A DNA stretch of 64,000 nt from Dendronephthya gigantea. Taxonomy: Eukaryota; Cnidaria; Anthozoa; Malacalcyonacea; Nephtheidae. The translations under genes and the position numbers were made by a program. Where the stretch lies: positions 124,001 through 188,000 of the forward strand of contig NW_021163022.1 in assembly GCF_004324835.1 (NCBI RefSeq), in the 5' to 3' direction. Under the pieces are notes generated by a model that saw nothing but the letters and a program-made list of their open reading frames with translations, was not told the DNA's origin and made no database searches. This document shows, piece by piece, positions 13,301 through 23,700 of this stretch. Each line of letters begins with the position of its first letter. Within the stretch, counting starts at the first letter, position 1.

Positions 13301-16300
13301 TGCAGACAGCTTGGTTTTCAAGATGCAAAAGCTGCTTATCAGGGTCGTAATGTTAGCGATGGAACTGGACAGATTTGGCTTGATGAAGTTGATTGTAGAG
13401 GTTCTGAGTCATCGCTATTTTCATGCAGTCATCGAGGATGGGGAATTCACAACTGTGGTCACAGTGAAGACGCTGGTGTTCGATGTGGAGTCAATGGAGG
13501 TTAGCATACATAATTTATGATAAAGATATTAGGGAAAGGCGTTTTGCTTAAACGGTGGATAAGTTCAAAATGGAAAACAAAAGGATCTATTTATTGAACA
13601 ACTGAAAAGTGTTCTTTCATTGCTGTGTGCAGGAACCTCCAGCTCCATAAATCATTTCTCGACTTCAAGTATACAGGCTAATTCAAATCAATACATTTGT
13701 AATATTTGGTTTTCGATACCTGTCTCAGAGTGGAAACCCGCACGTAGACGATTTTGAGACAGACGTCACACCTTGCGAGACCTTGACTCAACTGACGAAT
13801 TGCCTGACTTAGGTATTTAATACTATGATTCTTACGCTCGTGTTTTTCGTATGAAGTTAACAAACAACTATAATAACCGGAGAAACTCACCTGTCTCGCC
13901 AGATGTCACAAGGTTTTGAAGGATGATTTCTTTTAACTTTGAGCTTACTTTTCGGTTATAGTGAACCAAACCAGCGCTTCGGTTCAACCATCGCCAACAG
14001 GTATGTATAGTGGGGCGGTCATTTTCCACCATTTTTCGGTCAAAAATTTACCATAAAACAATGGCTACCATGCAGATCTTTAACATATTATTAAGCCTGT
14101 GTTTCTTCAGTGTCTTCAGGAGATTTCACGCGATGTCAAAACAAGTTGGATCTTGGTTTTATACTGGACAGCTCTGGCAGTGTTGGTAGCACCAACTTTG
14201 AACGAATAAAACGATTTGTAAAAGATCTCACAAACTTCTATAAAATTAGCCAAGAAGAGACCCGGGTTTCTGTGATGTCGTATGCAGGCTCTGCAAGCAT
14301 TCATATTCGCTTTTCGACATACTTTTCTGATAAAAACCAGTTCGATAATTCCGTGGATAGAATTCAATATACAGGCGGAGGAACTGCCACCAGCATTGCT
14401 TTGAACATGGCATATAATTCTATGTTTACGTCAGGATATGGAGCCAGAGGACCAGGTAAGTATCAAATTTCACAAATTAAAAAAAATTATAATTCGCTTG
14501 TCACATCGTGTCACATCATCTCCATGATTGGAGGCCCTATATATCCGATGGCAGCGAAAGCCGAAATTTGTGCAAGTAACAAAATAATTTTTTTGTATGA
14601 TGGTATGATAGGGATACTAGTGATTAGTAATTTATAACGCCTAGTAGTATACAAGCACACTTGCTCTTTTAATAAAGCCTGTGGGACTCATTTTGTCTGA
14701 GGTCACTAGTGCGCAAAATCCTTTGTCTGTCGGAAAGTAAAACAATTTTTCATCTGTCATTTTTCATCCCCCTTAAAAAAAATTAAATACAGATTTACAA
14801 TTAATTATACACGATAAACTCTTGAAAAGAGAAAATTGTATAAAATATCTTGGTATATTTATTGATTCTAATTTGAATTGCAAATCCCAAATTGATTATA
14901 TTGCAAAAAAAATAAAAAGAAATATAGGAATTTTATCTAAACTTAGATATTATGTTGATACAAAGATACTTACCAACCTTTACTATGCTTTAATTTATCA
15001 ATTTTTAATATATGGTCTGATCATTTGGGGTTGTACTTATCAGACAAACCTTCAACCACTTGTTATATTGCAGAAAAAAGTGATACGAATTATAACGTTT
15101 TCAAATTTTGATGAGCATTCAAGTCCCTTATTTAAGAAATTGGAAATCATTAAGTTTAATGACCTTATCACATTTCATATTGCTTTATTTATTATGAAAA
15201 TCCATAATAAATTCCTTCCTCCTATCTTAAATACATTTATTACTGCAGTCAGTCAAGTACATAGCTACGAAACTCGATCTTCTGTAAAACAATCTTATTA
15301 TCTTCCAAAAGTAAGAACAAATTATGGTCTCTTTAATATCCGATTTAAAGGGCCAAAAGTATGGAATTCAATTCAGGATAATATAAAAAAGTTATTTTCC
15401 ATAAATCAATTTAAAAAGAATCTACAAATGGAGCTTTTAAGTAAATATTAGGCTCTTTTTTTATCTAAAATTATGAATTCTTTAAAAAAAAAAAGAAAAA
15501 CTTGGTGTGTTAATAATTTATGTAACTTTGTCAGTTTTTGTGTTAATTTATTTTGTAAAAGTACATGATATGTAACGTATATGGTTCCAAATCTCTTGTG
15601 GCCTCCTGGTATTTTTAGCCTAATAGTTATTTCAGGAGGTCATCAATTACCCTATAATATGTTATAATTATTATGATGATGTAACAATTCTGTTTAAACA
15701 TTATGGGTAAATAAATATCTTGTATCTTGTATCAATTGATCTCTGATTCTTAGGACAAGCATGTGAATCAGGCCTTACTCTCCTGACGAAGTTATTTACA
15801 TAACGCTTGGTTGTGCATGTTAGTTCATCCTTCGACCTAAAAAAACGCTTCTCAATTTTAGAGTTTAAAAAGGTATTAGTAATCTTGACAGACGGGTATA
15901 GTAACTGGAAGGTGAGCGGACCTTCTCGGAAACTGAAGAACTATGGGGTTGTAATATTCAGTGTGGGGATTGGACAGAGTTTATCCATGTACGAACTGAG
16001 AGAAATGGCATCAGATCCAGTGGATCAACAAGTTATCACTTTGAAAAGTTCTTCTCAACTAGAAAGTCTTGCAGGAAAGATGTCTTCACAGACATGCAAC
16101 GGTGAGATTTATGCTGACATGTTTACAGTGCTGATAGTGAATGGTGGCAGAGTTAAGATGCATAGCTGCATAGTAGTGATGTTATCAACGACAACAACAC
16201 TGTTGATTATACTTTTGTTTTTCCAGCATCTCATTTCCAAGTGTTTTGTGACAAAGACTACATGACAGCTGTATTTGATGGCGGAGATCTTCCGAAACAT

Positions 16301-18244
16301 GTCAACATCGACAATCTGTATCTTCGAAGTCGATATTGTAAAGCCAGCTATAACTCAACTCATGTCATTGTAAAAACCTCGCTTACTGGTTGTGGAACAG
16401 TGTTCACAAAAGACGATCAAACCCTCTATTTTAGCAACACTCTTTCTGAGGTGGAACAGAGTTATAGTGGCTCTGATGTTATCACAAAAAATTATCTCTT
16501 CAAAGCCAACATGACGTGTTCATATCCTCGAAAACGTACTGTTGGATCTTTCAGTTTTGACCCAGCAAAAGAAAGAACGCTCGTTGTTCTGAGTAAGTAT
16601 ATGTCACAATTAAACCGGCTCTAATGCGATCGTGTCACATTTCAATTATTGCTTATTTCAATTATTATATGATTATATGATATTACTTATTATTTCAATT
16701 ATTCATAACTGTTTTTTTAATTACGTACGCCTCTCCGAAATATCAAGCTTCAGTCACTCCCCTTCGCAGAAACTTCTGTGTAAAAAGTCAGTGTTAAAAT
16801 GAATTGCTTCGGTAACAAAAAGTATTCAGTAACTAATTTACGCTTTTTTGGAAGCAATTTTCTAGTTTTAACGGGCAACTTATTGCTTCCATGTATTTAT
16901 CTCAGCACTTTACAGTTTACCCACAATAACTTGCTAATGAAAGATTACTTTTCCCACATACTTTGTAAATCAAAAATCTTCCTTTCAAGGTGGAAAAGGC
17001 AGTTTCTCTTTGTCAATGGATGTTTTCACAAGTTCGAATTATCGTGATTCGTATACTACACAAGACTATCCAGTTACCAAGTCGTTGTCAGATAATCTTT
17101 ATATTCAATATTCTATAAACACGAGCAACTCAGATCTTGTCGTGCGCGCAGAGACGTGTAGAGCTACACCTACGAACAGACCTTATGATAGTCCACAGTA
17201 TGTCTTCATTTATGGCGGGTAAGTAGAAACATCTATGCAGGGTTTCAGATTGATAAAAAAATCAATGTTTTTATTGTTTTAAACAACAATATTCTATCTA
17301 GACTTGGGAATATTATCAGTGAACATATATTTGAATTCAAATAAACCGATGCAGGTGAAGCCATTTCTTGATTGGAATGTATTGTCTTTTTTCGCTTTAG
17401 TTGTGATAAAGATGAAACGATCCGCCATTATACATACGGGATGAGTTCTGTACAACGTTTCAGTATCCAGGCTTTTCGCTTTCTGTCACAACATCGGTTC
17501 GTCTACCTCCACTGCGATCTTGTTGTCTGTTACAGATATGATTCTAATTCCGTCTGCTCCCGAAGTACTTCATGTCTGCGACGAGTTCGTCGCGATGCTG
17601 CCGATAAACCATCAGATGATACATCAGAAAAATATGCGCTGTCATTTGGTCCATTTATGCATGGAAAGGAATCAACTGACAAGAGCCAAAAGGGTAAGTT
17701 TGCAACTTCGAAGACAACAAACGTGGAAAGTCTGATGTTATACGAAATTTGATTGGCTTCACAAAACTATCGAGCCAATTAAACTTCGTATAAGATCAGT
17801 CTTTCCGCCGTTTGACGTTTGACGTCAATGTGAAAAAGGTCTATTATGCACACTTTCAAATTGAAGCCAGGAAATTTTGATGGAAAAATAGTTTGACCTT
17901 TGATAGTTTAACGTTTAACGTTTCCGGTTAAACCCAAAAGTTTGAAATGTAAACAAATGTGATAAAAATTTCACGGTTAACTGCAGTGTCTTGCAAATAG
18001 CTGTATCATTTTCTTCCCGCTGCACGCAGAAGATACTAATTAAGTAAACAAATTTTAAGGTCAATCTGATGTGAGCACTAGACTGATTGGTTTCGTAGTT
18101 GGATTTGGGTGTCTCAGTCTGGTTCTTATTTGTGCTTTGTTCTTTATGATTAAACGATCTCGTCGCCGTGCATCCACTGATCAACCGCAGACTGGGGCCG
18201 AGAACGAGAAACCTATGGCAATGCAGAATTTGGGTTTTTCTTAA
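4254..18244 (+). CDS. G1: LDLa-SRCR(x4)-vWA-ZP membrane receptor
   Basis: First gene of the array. Proposed exons: signal peptide 4254-4356; LDLa 5644-5790; SRCR 6084-6398; linker 6857-6895; SRCR 7302-7616; linkers 7750-7794 and 8126-8164; LDLa 8269-8427; linker 8925-8963; SRCR 9365-9676; linkers 10027-10065 and 12748-12786; SRCR 13188-13499; linker 13962-14000; vWA 14120-14455 and 15862-16101; ZP 16227-16592, 16990-17218 and 17401-17693; TM and tail 18060-18244. Joining all gives 3591 nt, frame kept, 1196 residues. All exons before ZP-C are phase-1 symmetric, so real transcripts may use only some of them. The four SRCR exons lie in a tandemly repeated stretch together with decayed LDLa pieces. 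Expected product: a secreted-path type I surface protein that binds ligand through SRCR, LDLa and vWA and may polymerise through ZP. Function is inferred from domains only. Confidence 0.8.
5644..5790 (+). CDS. G1 LDLa module 1
   Basis: A 147-nt phase-1 exon. It shows the six-Cys LDLa pattern and the calcium-box motif [11 protein letters not shown]. LDLa modules bind calcium and mediate protein or lipoprotein binding. Confidence 0.88.
6084..6398 (+). CDS. G1 SRCR domain 1
   Basis: A single 105-codon exon opening [19 protein letters not shown] and containing [31 protein letters not shown] and SEDAGVRC. Six cysteines place it in the group A pattern, although group A is usually split over two exons. 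SRCR domains bind microbial surface polymers or other proteins. Confidence 0.93.
6936..7004 (+). pseudogene. Truncated LDLa exon, copy 1
   Basis: Only the 3' half of an LDLa exon remains (from about SYCNG to the donor); there is no acceptor. Compared with the intact exon 8269-8427, about 190 bp are missing, with TCAAA at the join. Confidence 0.75.
7302..7616 (+). CDS. G1 SRCR domain 2
   Basis: Nearly identical to the SRCR exon at 6084, with the same flanking introns. A recent tandem copy; acceptor and donor are intact. Confidence 0.92.
7862..8025 (+). pseudogene. Broken type-2 LDLa exon in G1
   Basis: It keeps [18 protein letters not shown] and CSDGSDE but then runs into an in-frame stop. 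The end of the exon has been replaced by a hairpin (7959-8023). The 5' part with the first Cys is also lost. Confidence 0.7.
8269..8427 (+). CDS. G1 LDLa module 2
   Basis: A 159-nt phase-1 exon with a six-Cys LDLa and [11 protein letters not shown]. It is the longer subtype (53 codons, SSIHEHLPC lead), shared with G2 25907-26065, including the following intron sequence. Confidence 0.87.
9003..9071 (+). pseudogene. Truncated LDLa exon, copy 2
   Basis: Same TCAAA junction and same missing 5' half as at 6936. Confidence 0.72.
9365..9676 (+). CDS. G1 SRCR domain 3
   Basis: A 104-codon SRCR exon, six Cys, with [10 protein letters not shown] and [10 protein letters not shown]. One codon shorter at the end than the first two copies. 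Confidence 0.92.
10105..10174 (+). pseudogene. Truncated LDLa exon, copy 3
   Basis: Same junction as at 6936. The remaining part has a further small deletion (GATGAAGTTACTG). The 1.83-kb TIR element lies just downstream. Confidence 0.7.
10292..12120. mobile_element. 1.83-kb DNA transposon with 29-bp TIRs
   Basis: Inverted ends begin GTTAACCTGCACCGTA on both sides and match at 28 of 29 positions. The site is flanked by TATTA on both sides (10287-10291, 12121-12125). The related intron near 8536 shows the empty site with a single TATTA, so the insertion is clean. No transposase motif is recognised; it is probably non-autonomous. Superfamily not assigned. Confidence 0.8.
10970..11200 (+). CDS. 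Small Arg-rich ORF inside the TIR element
   Basis: 76 codons opening [20 protein letters not shown] and ending in an Arg-rich helix ([17 protein letters not shown]). It looks protein-like and might bind nucleic acid, but I do not recognise a family and no splice partner is clear. Two minus-strand frames (11314-11496, 11493-11762) in the same element are also basic and equally unassigned. Confidence 0.3.
   Translation: MNARQVRRIGEVERRLIHERYMENGPIWDVIANDIARHDRFAELPDNVQNPYANVGNRRAVRRRLLDFIVREQRTI
12151..12364. mobile_element. MITE, 214 bp
   Basis: Long inverted ends start GGGGCTGTTTACATGA and end in its complement. TAA flanks both sides (12148-12150, 12365-12367), and the empty site is seen near 8556. 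A 3-bp TAA duplication fits the PIF/Harbinger group. A second member lies at 31781-31986. Confidence 0.8.
12826..12895 (+). pseudogene. Truncated LDLa exon, copy 4
   Basis: Same TCAAA junction as the other three copies. It directly precedes the fourth SRCR exon. Confidence 0.7.
13188..13499 (+). CDS. G1 SRCR domain 4
   Basis: A 104-codon SRCR exon with [13 protein letters not shown] and [15 protein letters not shown]. The donor is GTTAGC, weaker than GTGAGC in the other copies. Confidence 0.9.
14120..16101 (+). CDS. G1 vWA domain (two exons)
   Basis: Exons 14120-14455 (112 codons) and 15862-16101 (80 codons). The MIDAS metal site is complete: DSSGSVG in the first strand, T in [11 protein letters not shown] in ILTDGYS. 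One codon is missing after YSN compared with the other copies. A LINE sits in the intron between the two halves. vWA domains with this site bind ligands through a divalent cation. Confidence 0.92.
14748..15732 (+). mobile_element. 5'-truncated LINE in the G1 vWA intron
   Basis: Reverse-transcriptase C-terminal part (about 14790-15451): [51 protein letters not shown]. This is the usual end of a CR1/jockey-like LINE ORF. It ends in short ATCTTGT repeats and is flanked by CAATT on both sides (14743-14747, 15733-15737). The matching intron of G5 near 63070 is empty. The frame is open to a stop at 15451. Confidence 0.88.
16227..17693 (+). CDS. G1 ZP domain (three exons)
   Basis: ZP-N 16227-16592 ([42 protein letters not shown]); ZP-C 16990-17218 and 17401-17693. 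The last exon contains [12 protein letters not shown] and then CLRRVRRDA, a furin-type cleavage site placed as in other ZP proteins. ZP modules polymerise after such cleavage. ZP-C1 leaves in phase 2, the only non-phase-1 junction. Confidence 0.9.
18060..18244 (+). CDS. G1 transmembrane helix and tail
   Basis: Hydrophobic helix [18 protein letters not shown], then the basic stop-transfer KRSRRR and a tail of about 30 residues ending MAMQNLGFS and TAA. Confidence 0.9.
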
Positions 18245-19701
18245 TTTCTGTTTTCTTTTTAAACTGTTTGTATACGAGCTTAACATAATTTGTAGAGTGA
18301 AGCATTTAAATCAGCTTGTTTTGTCTTCCAAACATGTTTAAATCCATATTATTAATTCATTTAGTAGTATGATATGAGGGGGAAATGTGTTGCTTTATTC
18401 AGGAAAGTTCAAAGTGGCAAGAATTGGTAAAATGTATTTTCTTGCCAGTCATTTTCAGCGAGGCTATTTCCTCACGCAGACTGATGCAGACGTATCTATA
18501 TTTGATTTTTTTACGATTTTTAGTGCAAAGTTTGAGAAACTTTGCAGTATTGTGATGAGTGGCGAAAATTCAAACGAGTCAGTCAGTCAGTCATAGTGTA
18601 AACTTTACGGGGGGTAGTTTATTCATGAGTATAGTACCTTTTTGTATATGATCAGTAGTTTAACTTGCTTTATTTATTAATGCTCTACATCCCTTTTGCT
18701 AAGTTCACCAAAATATTAAGGAATTTTGACCGTCACTGTAAATTTTGAAGCATTGCTTTTCCGCGGTTTGGTTTTGTTTCAAAGGGATTTGCGCAGAATT
18801 GCCCCCGGGAACACCCGATTTTTTCTTATACGTCGCAACTGCGCATGTGCCGTAGAGCCTTGAACATTTATATTCACGTCTCACGATATAAAGAAACGAG
18901 GAGCGACGAGCATTGCTTCAAAACATTCCGGGCGTAAAAATCGAGCAATTCTTTGAGAATCTACGCAATTTATCATCTTATGACTGTTATGAATTACGAG
19001 CATTCAATTCAGCACAAATATAATTTGGAAGGTTTATTCAGTAAATAGAGCTAAGAGGTTAGGAAGAAACGACGCTGTGTTGTTTATGTATTGATAGATC
19101 TCTTACACGAGTATATATTATGTCGATAGCAAGTCGATACCTGGTGTTCTGCATACAGTACATAAATGATACTATACAAAACGGACATTTTGTGCAGTAA
19201 TCAAATCATTTTGGCGGTATACAGTATTGATTATAAGTATATTTTTTTGTATCGATTTACGCGTCAAAGTATCCACATCATAGAAATAAATATGCACCGC
19301 GGTTTATTTACATTATTTACAACGCAACTATTTCGGCTATACTTATAAAATGACGGATAAACTGTTGCCATCATATAAATGTAGTGAATGTATTCACAGT
19401 TGTTTGAAAAGAGACTAAACTGGGAAAATTGCGCCCGGTTTACATGAGCAACTAAAGTTATAATTTAAAAGTGACAGTATCCGCGACTAACGTAACTTGA
19501 GTACTTTGAGTAATTTCCTTTTGATGTTTCCATTGAATGTTTAACCTAGTTCATTATATTTTTACTGGCATAAGTCAAAATGTTTGTGTTGGGAAAACGT
19601 CTGGTTGCTTAGGTATTACAGGGCATGAAAACTTTGCACTATCCTTGGATCCCTAGTTTTATTATATCATGATTGAATGTTGGGAAATAGCGTATTAGTA
19701 A

Positions 19702-19707
19702 AATAAA
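19702..19707 (+). terminator. Candidate G1 poly(A) signal
   Basis: AATAAA in the context ATTAGTAAAATAAAGTAT, conserved downstream of G3 (38445) and G4 (54710). It is farther from the stop in G1 because of the extra 1.1 kb. Confidence 0.45.
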
Positions 19708-20414
19708 GTATGGTTATGGGGTATAGTTTGTGGTAGCTTGATCCATTTAATTATAGACAAAACTACGAAGAATTGTCTTGTGCAACGCTGTCTGAAAAAT
19801 CAAGACACCCTTCTTCTTACTTATATTCTTCCCTCTTTTTTGAACGTCTGTTTCTTTGCAGCTATATATAGCAGAAAGTCCTAGAATACGTCCCCGCAAT
19901 GCCCCTTGCCCTCTGGCGCCGTCACTGGTAATCTGTTCTCCGCTAATATTTGCTTACGCGACTGGAACACTGCTTTCATCCTCTTAAATTATTTAGCACA
20001 TGGATTAATAGTCTGAAATCATTCGGCATTTTCGAACAATACTAATTAAGTGAATACGGGAAAATATACTGTGTGAATAAAAGCTGTGGAAAGCAAAGCA
20101 AAGATTTTTATATGAATAAGATAGCAACCACATGATATGCATGCATTTATGTTATATTATAACAGTTGTTTCTGTAACTCTATTTTTCAATTTTAGTGTA
20201 TTTTAGTTGTCCATTAAAGAAAATATAACTCAACAGAGGGTAGTAACCTTGCAGATTATTACATGTCGGATATCTGTCGGCAAAAGCACTACAAATTAAA
20301 ATATCCGATGTTTGGATTTTAAATCCTGAAAAAGCCGCGGTAGCTAAACTCGAAAGGGAAACAAAACATGGAATCTTTGTTTTACAACTTGCTTATTTTC
20401 CTTTTCCTGCCCCG

Positions 20415-20430
20415 TGATTGGTTACAGACA
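20415..20430 (+). promoter_or_regulatory. CCAAT-type box upstream of G2
   Basis: GTGATTGGTTACAG (inverted CCAAT) about 190 bp before the ATG. The same block with its flanks is found upstream of G4 (38749-38762) and G5 (55477-55490), which suggests a kept promoter element. Confidence 0.4.
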
Positions 20431-20611
20431 GACCTGATTTTATTTAATTACACTTTAATCCGGGAAAGATTGGACTACAAATATTTATGTAAAATAAAAA
20501 CGCAGCTATTTTTCGCGACACATGCAGTGAGCCAGATCTAACTCATCATAGTGACATTGATAAAGTCTGGAAAAGAGTAAGACTGCGTATTGGACTGTGC
20601 TATTGTGAAAA

Positions 20612-20729
20612 ATGCCACTTACTATTTCATTTTGTATACTGATGTTTGGCGTGTCGCAAGCAGTGGCCGGGTCTTGGTGGACTGCACAATCCAATCAACT
20701 CTCGCCTTCTTTTCAAACAACGCATACTG
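20612..20729 (+). CDS. G2 first exon, option A
   Basis: Signal peptide [19 protein letters not shown] followed by [10 protein letters not shown], ending in phase 1 at GTAGGT. Same type as the G5 first exon. It would splice directly to the first LDLa or skip option B. Confidence 0.75.
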
Positions 20730-23700
20730 GTAGGTATTGCCTTGTGTTGATCGTGTATGCGATGAAGTGCTTTGTTATTTCGAATAAATTTTCTTCGTCA
20801 CAAGAACCAGGCTTTAGCTGCTGCATCCGAGATAAGACATGAAATAACTTGTAAGAAAATAATGCATGGCATTTTCGTGATAGCATTTTTGTTTAACAAA
20901 AAAATAACTTAAATCATTCGACTATTATATTATTTAGCGGGATCATCTAAACAACCTTCTCTTGATAATATCATTTAAAAATGTCATATTCTATTGGAAA
21001 ATATAATCAGATGTATTATGTCACTATTCCACTAGACATCTCTTGTAAATAGTTCTTTTTCAGTATGACAATTTAATTGGACTTCGCTTTTGGTAAAATA
21101 ACATCTACAAAGATATAAAATGTTTTGAACTTCTAATCAGCAGAAGCATGTAGTTGATTTTGTAAGTAAACGAAAGTGAAACTATGCATGTGTGTGACTA
21201 TTGTATTACAATCCGCGCATATTTCTATGTTTGTGATTTGCAAACAAATCAGTTATTAATGACGTTTTCGCTGAAAGACAAGATTAATTAAGAATCGCCT
21301 GATCGTATTTCATTCGAACAATAAACATAGCGCCATCGAGTCAGTCATCGTTGTACACAAACAAACCAAAAGCGGACCTATAACTGTTGCGGGAACTTTG
21401 GAAAATGGCACGACTTATTCTATTTTGCGCACTGATGCTGTGCGTGTCGCAAGTAGTGACACAGTGGTATATACAACCCTCGCCTTCTTTCCAAGCAACA
21501 CCCAGTGGTGAGTGTTTGTTCTAGCTTTGTTGCTAATGCATGTGTATATTCTAATAGTAATTCCAGTTGTTTAAATCGTCCCGTCAGTAAGTTCAAAAGA
21601 TACTGATGTATGTTTTTACTGTTTAGAAAGTAGCGTAAATAGGACACTATATATGCACATGCCCAAAATTATAATTGCGTTCCGGGAATTCGCTGGATTT
21701 CCAGCAGGGCATGCACAAGATTTAAGCGACAACCTTGACAAATGTCCGAAAGTTAAAATATCAAGAAATTTCCACAAATCAGTTGATGAACCCCCTTTGA
21801 TGACATGTTATTCGAAGGAACTCCCACACAGCTCTATAGTTTCCTTCCAAGAATTGCTTCTTAGCTGTCTTCCAAGAATTGCTCCCTAGCTGTCTTCCAA
21901 GAATACGTTCTCTTCCAAGAACGTATTTCAAGACATGTAGCTTAATAATTAATCTCCTACTCACTGATCAGGAATGAGATTAAAAAAAACCTATTGGCTA
22001 TTATATCCATCACAGACCGTCACCTAGCCTTCGCACAAACGTAAAAGCTAGTACACGCAAGTGCGAATTGGTCCAAGGTTTCATGTTCCGCTTCCCAAAC
22101 TTGGCTAGTGCGCTCTCATTGGCGTCTCACTGGCGTCAAACCTAATTGATGTCGTGTTGTTAATCAGAGTGCATGGACTGAATTGATTTTGAATAAACGA
22201 CTGCCCATATGGTGAAGTTGGGGTTGAAGCAAAGGGATGGAAGGAAAAGCTCGTCGTTCATAACAGCCCCATGATGCTTTGTTAATATCATTATTACACG
22301 TCGTCTACTGCAACTTCGGAATAGCCATAATTGTGTAATTTGTGTCCAATAATATGATCTTATATATCCAATATTTTCTTTTCAAAAATATATCTTACAT
22401 AAGTATTCAAGAGCCCCACTACGCTCAATCTTTATGGGCACGACACGGCTTAAATTGGTATTAGTATAAGTGTAGTTTATCCGTGCTCAGGTTGTACTAT
22501 AATACAATGGCCGTGCATGGATAAATTCAATTGGTAGGGGTGTCAATTTTAGCTGTGCTGTACTAATAAATTGAATGTAGTGGGTCTATAAGATGTATTA
22601 AATATTTTCTACTAGTTATAGCAAGATCAAAAAGTGCAATAAGCACGATATTTTTATTATCTTCAGCATCACAAATAACTTGTTGGTATTGGCAGTTCAG
22701 ATGTAATAATGGTTACCAATGCATTGATCGATATTATCTTTGCAATGGTTGGAGAGAATGCTCTGATGGAAGTGATGAATGGTCGTGGAACTGTGGTATG
22801 CATTTTTGTATGCTATGAAATTCAACCGTTAAAATGCTTCCTCGGGAGAAAGGTTTATTCTGGCTTGTTCAAATAGGAAAAACATCATATTTTGATACGA
22901 ATTGGAAAAATTTGTTTCTTTTAATTGTTTTATATATAGTTAGTCAAACCAGTGCCGTCAATCCCATTTTGTTAACAGGTAAATTTATATATTTAATAAA
23001 CCTTTACTGTACATTTCCTGCTTTAAACTTAAAACTTTATTCAGTTTATAATTTCCATATTTGCGTTGATTTTCTTTAGCAATATATAAGATTCAAATTT
23101 CGTCATCAGGTATGTAAAATGGACTTGCGTTGTTTTGCGTCCGAAAATTACTTTTACTGAGCTTTATTTTATATTGTTTATAATGGCTATGTATATATTG
23201 AGTATATCTTTACTCGAACATTTCCTGCTTTAAACTTAAATCTTTATTCAGTTGATATAATTTCCATGTTTGCGTTGATTTTCTTTAGCAAAGTATAGCA
23301 TTCCAATTTCGTCAGGAGGTAAGTAAATAAAGCATGGATTAATTTGCTCAAACCTTTCTTGCGTTGTTTTGCGTCCAAAAATTACTTTTATACTGAGCTT
23401 TATTTTATATTGTTTATAATAGGCTTTGATATACTAACACACAGGCTTCTTATATATAGAGTTTATCGCGGTTTTATATACTTGAACCCAATGCACCCCG
23501 CTTGAAGCCTGTGTCTTCTATATATCACTTCATTGTAGTCACCATTGATTTTCAGCAAATTAATGATTTCCTCTTTTCTAGCAAGTTATATGTATGTGAC
23601 AGTCCTGCATGCTCTTCGTATCTTTCAGCCATATTTACGTACTCTGAACACCAATGAAAAATCTACTTTAAATTTTCTTTTATGATCTATTTTATGTTCA

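Larger units (their letters stand above)
18245..20611. other. G1-G2 spacer with G1 3' UTR
   Basis: No gene seen. Compared with the G3 and G4 3' regions, G1 carries about 1.1 kb extra (about 18521-19641). Its ends share an inverted TAGTGCAAAGTTT, so it may be another small transposon. The end of the spacer (20166-20611) repeats upstream of G5. Confidence 0.5.

Noticed and set aside
13633-13677. Linker exon copy in G1 (also 6532-6576)
   Set aside because: The GT donor is lost in both copies; only 7750-7794 keeps it.
15752-15800. Possible extra exon between vWA halves (after ATTCTTAG; also in G3, G4, G5)
   Set aside because: It reads into stops in every copy, and joining the two vWA halves directly gives a normal domain.
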